DNA from: Ceratotherium simum simum
Lineage: Eukaryota > Chordata > Mammalia > Perissodactyla > Rhinocerotidae
NCBI RefSeq assembly: GCF_000283155.1
Contig: NW_004454289.1
Location: 1,031,818 to 1,095,817 of the forward strand
Length of the DNA stretch: 64,000 nt
Reading direction: 5' to 3'
The notes under the pieces were generated by a model that worked only from the letters and a program-made list of their open reading frames with translations, did not search any database and was not told the DNA's origin. This document shows positions 42,388 to 52,415 of this stretch, one piece after another (position 1 is the first letter of the stretch; each line of letters starts with the position of its first letter). The translations under genes were made by a program, and so were the position numbers.

Positions 42388-42670
42388 ATTGAGTCAGGAT
42401 TCTTCCACGAGAGCGACCTGAAGATTGTGGCCAAGTCCATCCGTGACCGCGTGGCCTTGATCCAGTGGCGGCGGGAGAGGATCTGGCCGGCGCTGCAGCC
42501 CCAGGAGCCGCGGGACCCGGGCAGCCCCGACAAGGCCAGGGGCCTGCCCGCACCCCTGCAGGTCCAGGTGACCTACCACTCGCAGGCTGGGCCGCCGGAG
42601 CCCGAGGAGCCCGAGGCCGACCAGCACCTCCTCCCCGCTGCGCTGCCGGCCAGCGCCACCTCCCTGGCCT
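42388..42670 (+). CDS. WNK2: WNK2 exon 7: post-autoinhibitory helix and acidic/proline linker
   Basis: 283 bases, phase 0 in, 1 out. It starts [20 protein letters not shown] then [18 protein letters not shown], a basic, likely helical segment conserved in WNKs. It continues into a proline/glutamate-rich linker ([14 protein letters not shown]) and ends PASATSLA. A serine codon is split with exon 8. Confidence 0.97.
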
Positions 42671-43319
42671 GTGAGTGCTGCCCTCCCTGAGTGCCCCTAC
42701 CTGCTGCGGGTATGGATTGTGCAGGCAAGCACTCTTCCAGGGTGGATCGGGAGTGTCCCCCACGCTGCACAGAGATCTGTGACCAGAGGGGTTCGAGGCT
42801 GGCTCCGGTCCAGCTTCTCAGGACGGGGGGCAGATGTGCACACAGACCCAGAACCTCCTATGCCCCAAGCCAGTGGGGCTAGGGTGGCTCGATCCGGCTG
42901 CTAATCCCGTCTGGACGATGTCAGCCCCGGCCACACGGGGCACTTGAGGGCTGTACCCCATTCTGGTGGGGCGTCTGGGCCAGGACGCCATTGCCCTGGG
43001 GCTGTGAGTGGCTGTGGCCTCGAGTGGTGGTGCCCCGATCTCAGTTGTGACCTTTGCTGCTGAGATTATCTGTCCCCAGGGTATCTCCCTTCCAGTGCCG
43101 AACCTTTGAGATCTTTAGTAAGATGGAGGGGGTGCTGCCGATGGATGGGCGGGAACCGTTTTCACGCGGCCTCCTCTCAGACCACTGGGAGAGAGTCCAG
43201 TGCCTCTTGCATGCCTGGGCTGACACACGTCCTCCTCTGCCCTCAGCGTCCCCAAAACTCAGCTGTGAGCTGAGGAGGGAGGATGTGGCCCTTCTCTCTG
43301 TTCTGTGAATAAGCTCGGA

Positions 43320-43740
43320 GTAAAATTGCAGGCCCAGAACCCTGCCCAGGCCGCTCTGTCAGGTTGTTCGTGTGGAAAGACGGAAATAGTCTGTTTAATT
43401 TATTTAATAGGCACATCCTTCATTTATCATTAAAATAGCCACACGTTCTTCAGAGTCGGCTGTTTAAATTCAAACCTTGGCTGGCCGTCACTTTGAGAAA
43501 TTGGCCTGCTGTTTCCTCTCCTCCAGCCTGGCCGGGTTTGCTTTGGAGAATAAAGTCATGACGTCAGCGCTCCATTTTCTGATAAACCAGAAAACTAATT
43601 AAAGAGGGTAAACGTTTTGTAGGAGAAAGCTCTCCATGTCTGATGCACCACTGATTGTTGGTTGAACAATTTCTAGGACAGGAATTAAAAAATTCCGTTT
43701 TGTCACCCTTTGAAGAGACAATCTGGGGCCTAGAACACAC
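43320..43740. promoter_or_regulatory. Candidate enhancer-like block with perfect CRE
   Basis: Non-repetitive, balanced-composition DNA with a perfect palindromic CRE, TGACGTCA, at 43559-43566. A homeodomain-type CTAATTAAAG follows, and GTTTAATTTATTTAATAG precedes. No repeat family recognised. The motifs are seen; enhancer function is inferred. Confidence 0.35.
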
Positions 43741-44071
43741 TCCGCTGTGGTCGGAGGTCAAGGCACAGGTTCCACCTGCTGTGTAGACGTGACTCAACAG
43801 GGGGGTTCAGTCAGGAGGGGAGTTCTCTCTGCAAACAGACCCCTCCCTGCCCAACTCAGGGTGGTTCTCTGTGTTTCACGCAGTGGCCACGCTTCTCAAA
43901 TCGGATTTTACCCATTTATCGTAATTTGTTTCAAGTAGATAATATAGTTACATCATATAAAATTCAACAAGTCCAAGAGGGTATACAGCCAAAGCCAGGC
44001 AGTTTTCCTCCCTGGAGGCCACTATTGTCACCCATCTTTTCACTGTACCTTCCAGAGATAATCTACACATA

Positions 44072-44292
44072 CAGTCCACCATGCAGACACTCACATACAT
44101 GGGCACACACGTGTGCACGCAGCACAATCACGCACATGCATATGCACACATGCACACACCCCACACATGCACCGCATACACACACCCACACATACATGCA
44201 CATATGCATGCACACAGCACACACATGTACACAGACACCCACACACGTGTACACTCGCACACCCAGACACATGCATTCACACATGCACGCCC
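44072..44292 (+). repeat. CA-rich imperfect microsatellite
   Basis: About 220 bases dominated by ACACAC, GCACACAC and ACATGCACAC units on the + strand, with chance His/Thr-rich open frames. A GT-rich tract of the complementary kind lies in intron 9. Confidence 0.95.
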
Positions 44293-44642
44293 CCGTGTCT
44301 CCCTCTATCCCACAACCTACAGCTCCTGCACACACTCTTCCGCATGTTGCTCTGGTCACAGCAGGAAGCCCATGCACATCGTCCCTCTGGCTGCAGTGCC
44401 TGTGGACGGCTGGACTGCCCCATGCTTCATAAATGTGCGCTGAGGGGGGCGCCGGGGAGCACACACGTCACCAGAGAAAAGACCTGGTCTCAGGCAAACA
44501 CTCATACTTCCTGTGTCGGAAGGAACAGCAAACCTCATATTCTGTGATTCTCCACCACGTGTTTTGTTGGCTTCTCACCACAGTCCAGACCCAGCTCGAG
44601 GGGAGGGCTGGGCCGGCCCCACTGACTGTGAGAACAGGTTTA

Positions 44643-44955
44643 TTTTTTTTATTCTCTTTTTTTTTTTTTGTGAGGGAGATCAGCCCTGAGCTAACATCCA
44701 TGCTAATCCTCCTCTTTTTGCTGAGGAAGACCAGCTCTGAGCTAACATCTATTGCCAATCCTCCTCCTTTTTTTTTTCCCTAAAGCCCCAGTAGATAGTT
44801 GTATGTCATAGATGCACATCCTTGTAGTTGCTGTATGTGGGACGCGGCCTCAGCATGGCGGGAGAAGCTGTGCGTCGGTGCGCGCCCGGGATCCGAACCC
44901 CGGGCCGCCAGTAGCGGAGCTCGTGCACTTAACCGCTAAGCCACGGGGCCAGCCC
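44643..44955 (-). mobile_element. ERE SINE, antisense, with 13-bp target-site duplication
   Basis: Same subfamily as the copy at 33441: T-rich start, 'GATCAGCCCTGAGCTAACATC', 'GCTCTGAGCTAACATCTATTG', then the reversed head with GGATCCGAACCCCGG and 'TTAACCGCTAAGCCACGGGG'. The perfect 13-base duplication GAGAACAGGTTTA flanks it at 44630-44642 and 44956-44968. The intact duplication and well-kept head point to a recent insertion. Confidence 0.96.
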
Positions 44956-45090
44956 GAGAACAGGTTTAAAAACCATGTTTTAAATTAAAGTTGAATTATA
45001 CCAATAACAAACACATTCCCTTAAAAAATGTAAGATGTTATCTATATGGTTAGGGTTGCTTTATGTGAAATTTGTCAAGTCTGTACACAT

Positions 45091-45315
45091 TCTCTTTCTC
45101 GTGTGCACTCTCTGTCTGTCTCTGTCTGTCTGTCTCTCCTTCTCTGTCTCTCTCTCTCTCTGTCCCCCATCTCTCTCTTAGTCTCTCCGTCTTTGTCTGT
45201 CTCTCTGTCTCTGCCTCTTTGTCTCTTTCTCTGTCTCTATGTCCTCCCCGTCTCTCTCTCTCTGTCTCTCTGTCTGTCTCTGTCTCCCCCTGTCTCCCTG
45301 TCTCTCTGTCTCTGT
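45091..45315 (+). repeat. (TCTGTC)n-type pyrimidine microsatellite
   Basis: About 225 bases of imperfect TCTGTCTC and TCTCTG units on the + strand. It complements the GAGACA tract of intron 6. Confidence 0.95.
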
Positions 45316-46437
45316 GTAAGTGGAAAGGACGACCAGCCACCTCACTACATACACTCAGAGCCCCTTGTCTGGTTAGTTTTGTGCGCTCACACCTCAGCGT
45401 TTTTATGTCTTCCCAAGTTAAAGTGAATTCAGATCAGCCCCAGGGAAAAATTATTTTGATGCAAAGCAGACAAGATTCCCTTTTACTGTATTTGTTTAAA
45501 TTACAAGTGGACTCGATGCCAACACTGTAGAAATGGTTGGTGTTTGTAGGTAGCAAACGGTGACGTCTGTGTGGCTCGTGGGGTCTGGCGGCAGTCACCT
45601 GAAGGTGCCGCTCCAGACGGCTCTTTGTTCTCTCTTCACGGCATGGCCCCGCCGGTGGCCTGTCTTCTCCGTCTTGGCAGACGCGCCTGTGGGCCGTGTG
45701 GTGCCGTCTGTGCCCTGTGTGTGGGCGGCTTGTCCACCGCTGCTGGTTTGACGGGCCGTGCTGGGCTGACCGCGGGTGAGGCCGGCTCTGGGGGTCTCCG
45801 AGGGCTGTGGAGCCTCTGAGTCCCCCCTCACGGCGTCTCTGTGGAGCCCCACTTCCCAACCGAGTTAGACCCAGGCCTGTGACGTGAGGGCTGGATTTGG
45901 ACCCAGATCTTCCTACTTTTAGCTCTTTGCTGCGGTGAGCAAGGTGGTCAGGGTCTGTGACCCCCTCCCACCTTACCAAGCACAGTGTCATCGTTTCCTC
46001 CCCACGACCGAACCTGACCCCGTAGCTTTTCCTACCCCAGACACGCCCTGAGCCCCCTGAGACCCTCGTGCCCTGAAGACTGAACAGGCCCACTTTCAAG
46101 GTCGGGTCGGGGCGAAGGTGGGCCTGTCTGTGGGCCAGTGGAAGCCACCGTCCTTCCCGCGGTTGTGCGAGGTGCCGGGCTGGGGCCCGTGGCCCCACGG
46201 CAGGTGCCCCCCAATGCCAGGCCACCTCGGGGCGCTGCACATACAGCCCCCAACGTTTGCGCTGTTGTGGAGTTGTTTGTCTAAATCAACGTGTGTGTAT
46301 GACCCACGTGGTCTTTGTTTCGCAGGATAAACGTGCAGCCGAGCTGGGCGTCAGCGCCTTTGCCCGTGCTGTGCTCCCGCGACGGGGGCGCCATGAGCGA
46401 CGGGGGCCGCTCTGAGCTGTGCCTTTGTCCTCCGCAG

Positions 46438-46643
46438 CCGACAGCACCTTCGACAGCGGCCAGGGCTCCACCGTCTACTCAGACTCGCAGAGCAGCCAGC
46501 GGAGCGGGGCGCTGGGCTCGCTGGCAGATGCAGCGCCCCCCGCCCAGTGCGTGTGCAGCCCCCCCGTGAGTGCCAGCGCCAGCGACGGGCCCGGCCTGCC
46601 GCCCAGCCTGCCTGGGCTGGGGTCCTACCAGCAGCCCGCCTCG
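46438..46643 (+). CDS. WNK2: WNK2 exon 8: Ser-rich linker
   Basis: 206 bases, phase 1 in, 0 out. Encodes SDSTFDSGQGSTVYSDSQSS, a conserved WNK serine-rich stretch, then GSLADAAPPAQCVCSPPVS and LPGLGSYQQPAS. The start of the long disordered proline-rich linker. Donor gtgagt at 46644. Confidence 0.96.
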
Positions 46644-48927
46644 GTGAGTCCCCGCCCCTCGTGCCAGAGCCACCCGCAGCGGTGCACCCTGTTGGTGATG
46701 GCACGGCTGCAGCCAGAGCAGTCTGGGACCTCCTCTGAGAGACCTGCTGGCCAGTCACACCAGTGCTGGCAAAGCTGTGATAAAGCGTGAGGGACCCGCC
46801 CCGTGGCCGCGCTGGGCCTGAGATGGTACCTCAGACTGGAGCAGAGGTTACAGAAAGGTGTAATTTATAGTGCTGAAACCTTCGGTTCCGTCTCGGGGTC
46901 CAGCTTCCCCGAGGGGTGTTGGGTGTGTCCTGGCCTCCCCGCCCACCCCGGGCACTCTGCGGCTCTGACAGGGCTGTGCATGCGGCCGATTCGTGGGACA
47001 CGTTTTCAGGGACGTGTGAGAAGCAGGTTGAAAGGACCTCATGTTTCTGCCTGTGGAATCTTTCTGAGATGTGGGAAGACTGACTAACAGGTGAAATGGA
47101 AATTAGTAGATGAGGGGGTCGCATCTGGCGTTTATTTTTCAATTTTGATTTTTTTTTAACACAAAAGGAAGCAAACAATTGCTCGCCTCACAGTCCTAAG
47201 CGGTCAGCACAGAGAAGTTTCCCCTGAGGCGGGTGGTGGAGGGGGTCCAGCGGGAGGTTTAGACCCCCAGGCCAGAAACGGGTCAGAGCTGGGCACCCCT
47301 CCGAGGAGCCGCTCCCGCCTGGCACTCGGTTACTTACATGGCTCTCACTCGTGGCTCTCACCGGCTGTCTGAGCACCAGGCGCCCAGCCTCCCGCCCGGT
47401 CCTGTCTCCCTCCCTCCCCTCCTGTCCTCGTGCTCGTGTGCGTTTGCAGTCTCCCTGGGTTCAGGAAAGGAGGAGAGCTGTGATTTCACTCTACAGGAAG
47501 CGCCCATTCAGGAAAAGGCCTTGTGCTGCTCCAAGCGCTGGTTCTGGGCTCTGGGTCTCCGTGCCGGGACTGAGCCAGAACATCCTGCCGGCCCGCACCC
47601 CTCCCGGGTCAGGGACAGGGCTTCCCTGGCCACATGCTGTGCTGTCTGCTGGGGCCTCAGCATGTGCCTGTCCCAGAGGCCGGGAGCCCGAGCACAGGGA
47701 GGTCGAGGGCCCAGCCAGGACGCACCCAGATGGACACGGCCAGAGCACTGTCCTCATCTGCCAGCTGTGCAGAAACACCTTGGACAGCAGGGGGAGGCTG
47801 GAGGAGGTCCCCAGGGTGCGCTGAGGCTCTGGGGCGGGTTGCTGCAGTGATGTGCCCTGGGACCCAGTGAGGGAGGAGAACAGACGGCCGCCTCTCCTCT
47901 GAGGCCTCAGGGCCACACGCTCCTGATTCCCGCTGGGCTGGGGGTGGTGGCGGCTCAAGGAACAAGTGCACGGGTGGCTTGTTCCGCGCCATGGCTTCAG
48001 GTAGATGCAGAAGTGGTTCCCTCCCACCAGTGCTGCTTGTCACAACATGTGCACTGCGAAAGGTGCAAGGAGTGGCCACAGTTGTGGAAATTACTGTCAG
48101 CTGTTTCATCCAGAAAACCCCATGTGAGAGGACTTTCTGTTGTTGATGTGGAGAGCTGGGCCCTCGGCTCAGTCACTGCTGTGTCCAAACCGGTCCTCCA
48201 TCGCCCCACTTGCTTCTGTATCCTCAGTATTTTGAAGTAAATCCTGGAAAGAAAGACATTTTGCCCATAAATATTTCAGTCCGTGTTTCTGCAGGATCAG
48301 GACCCTTGAAAACAAAACCTAATACCATTATTGCACCTAAAAATGAACAAATTAGCAGCAGTTCTTAATAGCACCCAACAGCCGGTGATCAGATTTCCGA
48401 GTGTTTCCCGGTCGGTGTCTGCACTGTGGCTGGGGGTGAGGGCTCATGTCTGTGCCTCGTTTCTCTCTCCTGGTGGCTGAGTCAGTGGGACCCTGGCTCT
48501 GCAGAGTGCTCCTTGCCCCACGCCGTCCTGCCGGCCGTTCCCCAGTTTCTGTATCCCATCTGTGGACGTGTCTACACGTATACGTGTTATGTGTCCTCTA
48601 CACGGTGAGCGTGGGCATGTGTATCTCTCCTTCCCTTAATGTCACAAGTGTTTCTGCACAATTCCACAAAGCCTTTATAATGATCTTTCCTCATGGTTGC
48701 ATAGTGTTCCGTGGAGCTGATGTTCCAGAACATTCCACGGTGGGGAGTTGTGGCTTTTCTGGTTTAGGGGCCAGCACACCTTGATTCTGCCGAATTGTGT
48801 TCCTAGAAAAAGTGTCCCTGGCAGGACAGCGGGTATGAGGAGTGAGAGACGGGTCCCCGTGGTTGTGGAGAGTTAGCTGGGGGGTCCTCAGGGCAGCTGC
48901 TGAGCTTGGCCCTCGTGCTCTCTGCAG
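46644..48927 (+). other. WNK2: WNK2 intron 8 (2.3 kb)
   Basis: Donor gtgagt, acceptor gctctctgcag. An AT-rich run lies near 47120-47180, and an old LINE-like relic spans about 48230-48420 ('TATTTTGAAGTAAATCCTGG', 'AATATTTCAGTCCGTGTTTC'), possibly with a second piece to 48790. The rest is unique. Confidence 0.88.
48230..48420. repeat. Old LINE-type relic
   Basis: 'TATTTTGAAGTAAATCCTGG' followed by 'AATACCATTATTGCACCTAAA' and 'GATCAGATTTCCGAGTGTTTC' matches the order of a common mammalian LINE 3' sequence. Orientation and family not fixed. Confidence 0.5.
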
Positions 48928-49059
48928 CCTGGCCTGCCGGTGGGCTCCGTCCCGCCCCCGACCCATCCTCCACTCCCACAGCAGCGTTTCCCAGAGCCGG
49001 CCGTGAGCTTCGCCCCTGTGCCAACCGGCCCAGGCCAGTCCACACCCCCCAGCCACCAG
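48928..49059 (+). CDS. WNK2: WNK2 exon 9: proline-rich linker, phase 0-0 exon
   Basis: 132 bases (44 codons), phase 0 on both sides, so it can be skipped without breaking the frame. Encodes PGLPVGSVPPPTHPPLP, QQRFPEPAVSFAPV and TGPGQSTPPSHQ. A matching segment is present in recalled human WNK2 (PGLPVGSV...) but appears a few residues longer there. Good acceptor (tctctgcag) and donor (CAG|gtgagt). Confidence 0.9.
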
Positions 49060-49466
49060 GTGAGTGCGGGCTGCCCCTCCTCACGGCCGCCATCATGCCT
49101 CAGTCTCCCCCGACCCCTGCCCCGGCCACTGGCCTGCCAGTCCTTCTCTGCAGTTCCCCAGGGTTGGGGGGCGAGGCTCTTGTGTCTGGAGTTCACGGAA
49201 CCTCAGCACGGGGAGGGGCCCGGCCGCCAGATCGATTCTCCCAGGTCTGCGCGTCTAGGCTGGGGGGGTGGGGTGTGCGTGCACGTGGGTGTGTGTGTGA
49301 GAATGTGTGCATGTGCGTGTGTGGTGTGTGCCTGTGTGTGCTGTGTGTGCGAGTGTGTGCTGTGTGTGCAGGTGTGTGCACAAGTTGGTTTTCTCTGTCC
49401 TTTCTGGGCACGGGGGTGCATCTCGGCAGGACGCTGGTCTAAGAGAAGCCCCTTCTTTCCCTCCAG
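49060..49466 (+). other. WNK2: WNK2 intron 9 (407 bp)
   Basis: Donor gtgagt, acceptor tccctccag. The middle is a GT-rich tract (49268-49382); otherwise unique. Confidence 0.93.
49268..49382 (+). repeat. (GT)n-rich microsatellite
   Basis: Imperfect GTGTGT, GTGTGCTGTGTG and GCATGTGCG units over ~115 bases. Complementary in kind to the CA tract of intron 7. It ends 84 bases before exon 10. Confidence 0.95.
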
Positions 49467-49649
49467 CCTCCTCCGCTGGCCCAGCCGGTGCCCCTGCCGC
49501 AGGTCCTGGCCCCACAGGGCCCTCTCCAGCCGGTGGCCCCCCTCCTGCCTCCGTACCTGCCTCCGACCTCCCAGGTGGTGGCCCCTGCTCAGCTGAAGCC
49601 CCTCCAGATGCCGCCGCCCCTGCAGGATCTGCCTCAAGTCCCTCCGCAG
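49467..49649 (+). CDS. WNK2: WNK2 exon 10: proline-rich linker
   Basis: 183 bases (61 codons), phase 0-0. Encodes PPPLAQPVPLPQVLAPQ, GPLQPVAPLLPPYLPP, VVAPAQLKPLQMPPPLQ and ends PQVPPQ before gtacct. Aligns with human PPPLAQPTPLPQVLAPQ. Extended proline-rich, probably disordered and SH3/WW-accessible. Confidence 0.95.
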
Positions 49650-50925
49650 GTACCTCCCCTCCCCTCCAGCCTCGCCTTCTCCCCCAGGCTGGCTGAGGGT
49701 CTCTGTCCTCTGTGCTGTGAGTGTCTCTCGGGTGGGAACATCCCTGGTGATGGGGCAGCCGGGCTGCCGTGCCCCCTGCCCTCGGCCTCTGTCCCAGGCA
49801 TCCAGAACGGGAAAGGTTTAGTCGAGAGTCAGGCCGAGGAGCTAGGGCGGAGCTGTGAGCACGAAGCTGCGGTCCCTGTCCACTGCGGAGCCATCGGGGC
49901 CATGCTGACTGGGGCTCCTTGGAGGCCGGGCTGTCGTCCAGGCTGGTGCCATCGATGGTCGTGCTGGTCATCTGGTGACCCTGGGTCACGGGGCGGCTTT
50001 CATCTCGCGAGTCCCGTCACTGTTGTGTCGTCAGGGCTAGGTTGGGAGGTGCCGCTTCCTGTGGAGGGCGCGACTGTTGCGGTTTATGGGGCCACCCTGT
50101 CAGCTGTCACCTGTCGCCCGGTCTTGTCCTCGTCACGCCCACGTCAGAGTTGTTCTCACCATCTGGTTGAACCTCCACAGTGCTCATCAGCAGTCATGCC
50201 GTTTAGTTGCTTTTCAAATACACAGAAGTCGATGGGCGTGTTCTCGCTGCCTTATAATTACACAAAAGTGTGTTTCACGTGACGTTCACGTGCCCACCAC
50301 CAGAAAGGCTATGTTTTAAAGAGAAAACTGTCAGAGAACTTGCTGAAATGTTTGAAGTGCTAAAACCATGACTTCAGACACCGGGTGTCTCCAGGACGGA
50401 ACATCAAATGCAGAAGGTTCCAGGGCTCCACTGTTGGGGACAGACACGTGGGTGTTGCCTCAGCCAGCGTGCGAGGCTCGAAGATATGCTTTCCCCCGAG
50501 AGAACCTGCCAAAGGATCTGGCCCCAGTGTGAATTTATACAGATTGGGGATCTGGCAGAGTAATTTCAGATGTCCGGGGTCTGTCTGGAGGCTCTGACAG
50601 TCTGGCCTTTCTGAACGAAAACAGGCAAAGCTGTGAAGTGGTCGTCACTCCTGTGACCCCTCGTGTCTGAGCTGCCCTGCCATCCTCATGGCACCTGGCA
50701 GTAAATGACGGAGCCCAGAGTGGTCCAGTGGGCCCCTCCGCGTGGTGCCGCAGGGGCTCTCGCACCCGCCGAGGCCTCCTGACCTTCCTCCTCGGTTGTC
50801 CTGTGTCACACGCTGGGTTCCATTAGATCGGGCTTACATTTGGGTTCCCTACGGCCGCTCTCGCCCGGTGCAGGCGTGCCACGGGTGGGGACAAGCCCTG
50901 GCTGACATGCTTGCTTCTCTTTCAG
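49650..50925 (+). other. WNK2: WNK2 intron 10 (1.3 kb)
   Basis: Donor gtacct (weaker), acceptor ctctttcag. Mostly unique; includes an AT-richer block at 50160-50360 with two E-boxes. Confidence 0.92.
50276..50292. promoter_or_regulatory. Paired E-boxes (CACGTG x2, 11-bp spacing)
   Basis: Two perfect CACGTG hexamers (50276-50281, 50287-50292) are separated by ACGTT, placing them one helical turn apart. The whole 17-mer CACGTGACGTTCACGTG also holds a TGACG half-CRE. Such pairs bind USF, MYC/MAX or CLOCK/BMAL1 dimers. Function is inferred. Confidence 0.35.
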
Positions 50926-51480
50926 ATGCCTCCGCTTCCTGTCATCCCCCCAGTTGCTTCTCTGGCCACAATCGACAGCCTCCCCACAGCCGTCCCCGAC
51001 CTGCCGGCCGCCAGCGGGCCCACTGTGCCTCCCCACTCTCAGTATTTCTCTCCGGCCGTCATCTTGCCGAGCCTCCCGCTCACTGCCGCCGCTGCCCCCC
51101 TGCCCGCGTCGCCGGCCCTGCCTCTGCAGGCGGTCAAGCTGCCCCACCCCCCTGGGGCGCCGCTGGCTGTGCCGTGCAGGACCATCGTGCCAAATGTGGT
51201 GGCCACCACCACCGCCATCCCTCTGCTGGCCGTGGCCCCGCAGGGCATGGCTGCTCTGTCCATTCACCCTGCTGTGGCCCAGCTCCCAGCTCAGCCCGTG
51301 TACCCAGCGGCCTTTCCACAGATGGTGCCCGGTGATGTCCCGCCTTCTCCCCTGCATGTGGTACAGACCGTGCGGGCTGCCCCTCCGAAGCCGGTGCCAC
51401 CCACGCTGCCGCAGCCCCACCAGCCTAGCATCGCTCGCCTTCCGGAGCAGGCTGCTTCGGCCACCAGTGCTGGGAGCCAG
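50926..51480 (+). CDS. WNK2: WNK2 exon 11: large proline-rich linker exon
   Basis: 555 bases (185 codons), phase 0-0, the largest exon here. Encodes MPPLPVIPPVASLATIDSLP, HSQYFSPAVILPSLP, LPLQAVKLPHPPGAPLAVPC, RTIVPNVV, AVAPQGMAALSIHPAVAQLP and ends EQAASATSAGSQ. Recalled human WNK2 has a run of PPQPxLPPQP repeats before the last segment; here only about 20 residues (KPVPPTLPQPHQPS) occupy that place. No RFx[VI] motif noted. Confidence 0.95.
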
Positions 51481-52195
51481 GTAGCCACCTGCTGGGCAGG
51501 GCCTGCCCTCCAGGCTCTGGGAGACTCCTGGGCACCCAGAGGTGCGAGTCCTCGGGCCTCTGCTCCTTATCAGCACCTTGACCTGGGGGCACAGCAGGGA
51601 CGGGCAAGCAGTGCCGTCCCCTGGCCTTAGCTTCTTGTCCAGTGTGGGGGCATCTGCTCCTCCTCCCACTTCCCAGCATGTATCAGGGGCCGCAGGAATT
51701 GGGGCAGCTAAAGGTTCCACCGTCGGTCCCTTCCCGAGGGTCAGTAGCAGCTGCTGGTGGTTGGGGGTCCCCGGCCGGGTGTTGTGGCACCTGCCCTCCC
51801 CTCAGGGCGGTTGCATTGGCCCCTCCATGGGCGCCAGGGAGGCTTGCACTGCCTGTTTGTTCCCCTCTCAGAGTGAGGCGGGGGGATGATCCCGTCTCAG
51901 CAGCTGGGAGATGAGGCCGACAGGGTTCCGAGGGGTCTGTGGCCATGGACCGGGCAGTGCTGGGGGCACACGGCTACTGGTTCCAAGGCGGTTGTGGCGG
52001 ATACGGACGATGTCCTGAAGTCAGGTAGGGACCTCAGGCAGCTTGCCATGCTGACAGTGAAGGGACGCAGGGACACATGCCCTGCTGGATGGCGGGCCTC
52101 CTTGTGGCTCCACACACCTGTGTAGACCACATGTGTTTTGGAGCTTCAGGGCTATTATCAAACTTTGGGTGAGGAGAGGAGCCGGCATAAAGGCC

Positions 52196-52295
52196 TCTTA
52201 CCTGGCGCCTCCCATCTGGGGAGGCCTCCCACCTGGGGGGCCTCTCACCTGGCGCATCCCACCTGGGGGAGCCTCTCACCTGGCCCTGCCCTGGC
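52196..52295. repeat. Short tandem array (CACCTGGSGSRYCTC-like)
   Basis: Five to six imperfect ~16-base units with ACCTGG and CCTC cores. Local minisatellite, possibly variable. Confidence 0.65.
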
Positions 52296-52415
52296 TCTAA
52301 GCCACAGCAGCTGTGTGCCCGTGGGCACAACCTTTGTCTTTGGAGCTCCAGCTCCTCTCCTGTGAGGTGGGGCTGACAGCCCCTTTGGATTCTGTCATGA
52401 AGGTTCATCCTGAAA
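52295..52415 (+). repeat. MIR SINE relic, sense
   Basis: 'TAAGCCACAGCAGCTGTGTGC', 'CTCCTGTGAGGTGGGGCTGAC' and 'TGTCATGAAGGTTC' keep the order of sense MIR. Diverged, approximate ends. Confidence 0.5.

Larger units (their letters stand above)
42671..46437 (+). other. WNK2: WNK2 intron 7 (3.8 kb)
   Basis: Donor gtgagt, acceptor cctccgcag. It contains a non-repetitive AT-richer block (43320-43740), a LINE-like scrap near 43920-44065, a CA-rich tract, a young antisense ERE (44643-44955), a TCTGTC tract (45091-45315) and GC-rich unique sequence up to exon 8. Confidence 0.9.

Noticed and set aside
44081..44547. His/Thr-rich open frames over the CA tract
   Set aside because: They are translations of a CA microsatellite in all frames and carry no gene signal.
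44643..44955. tRNA gene on the - strand (A and B box-like sequences)
   Set aside because: The boxes belong to the tRNA-derived head of an ERE SINE with poly(A) tail and target-site duplication; no intact cloverleaf was found.
50806..51720. 304-codon open frame on the - strand
   Set aside because: Antisense shadow of the GC-rich, proline-coding exon 11.
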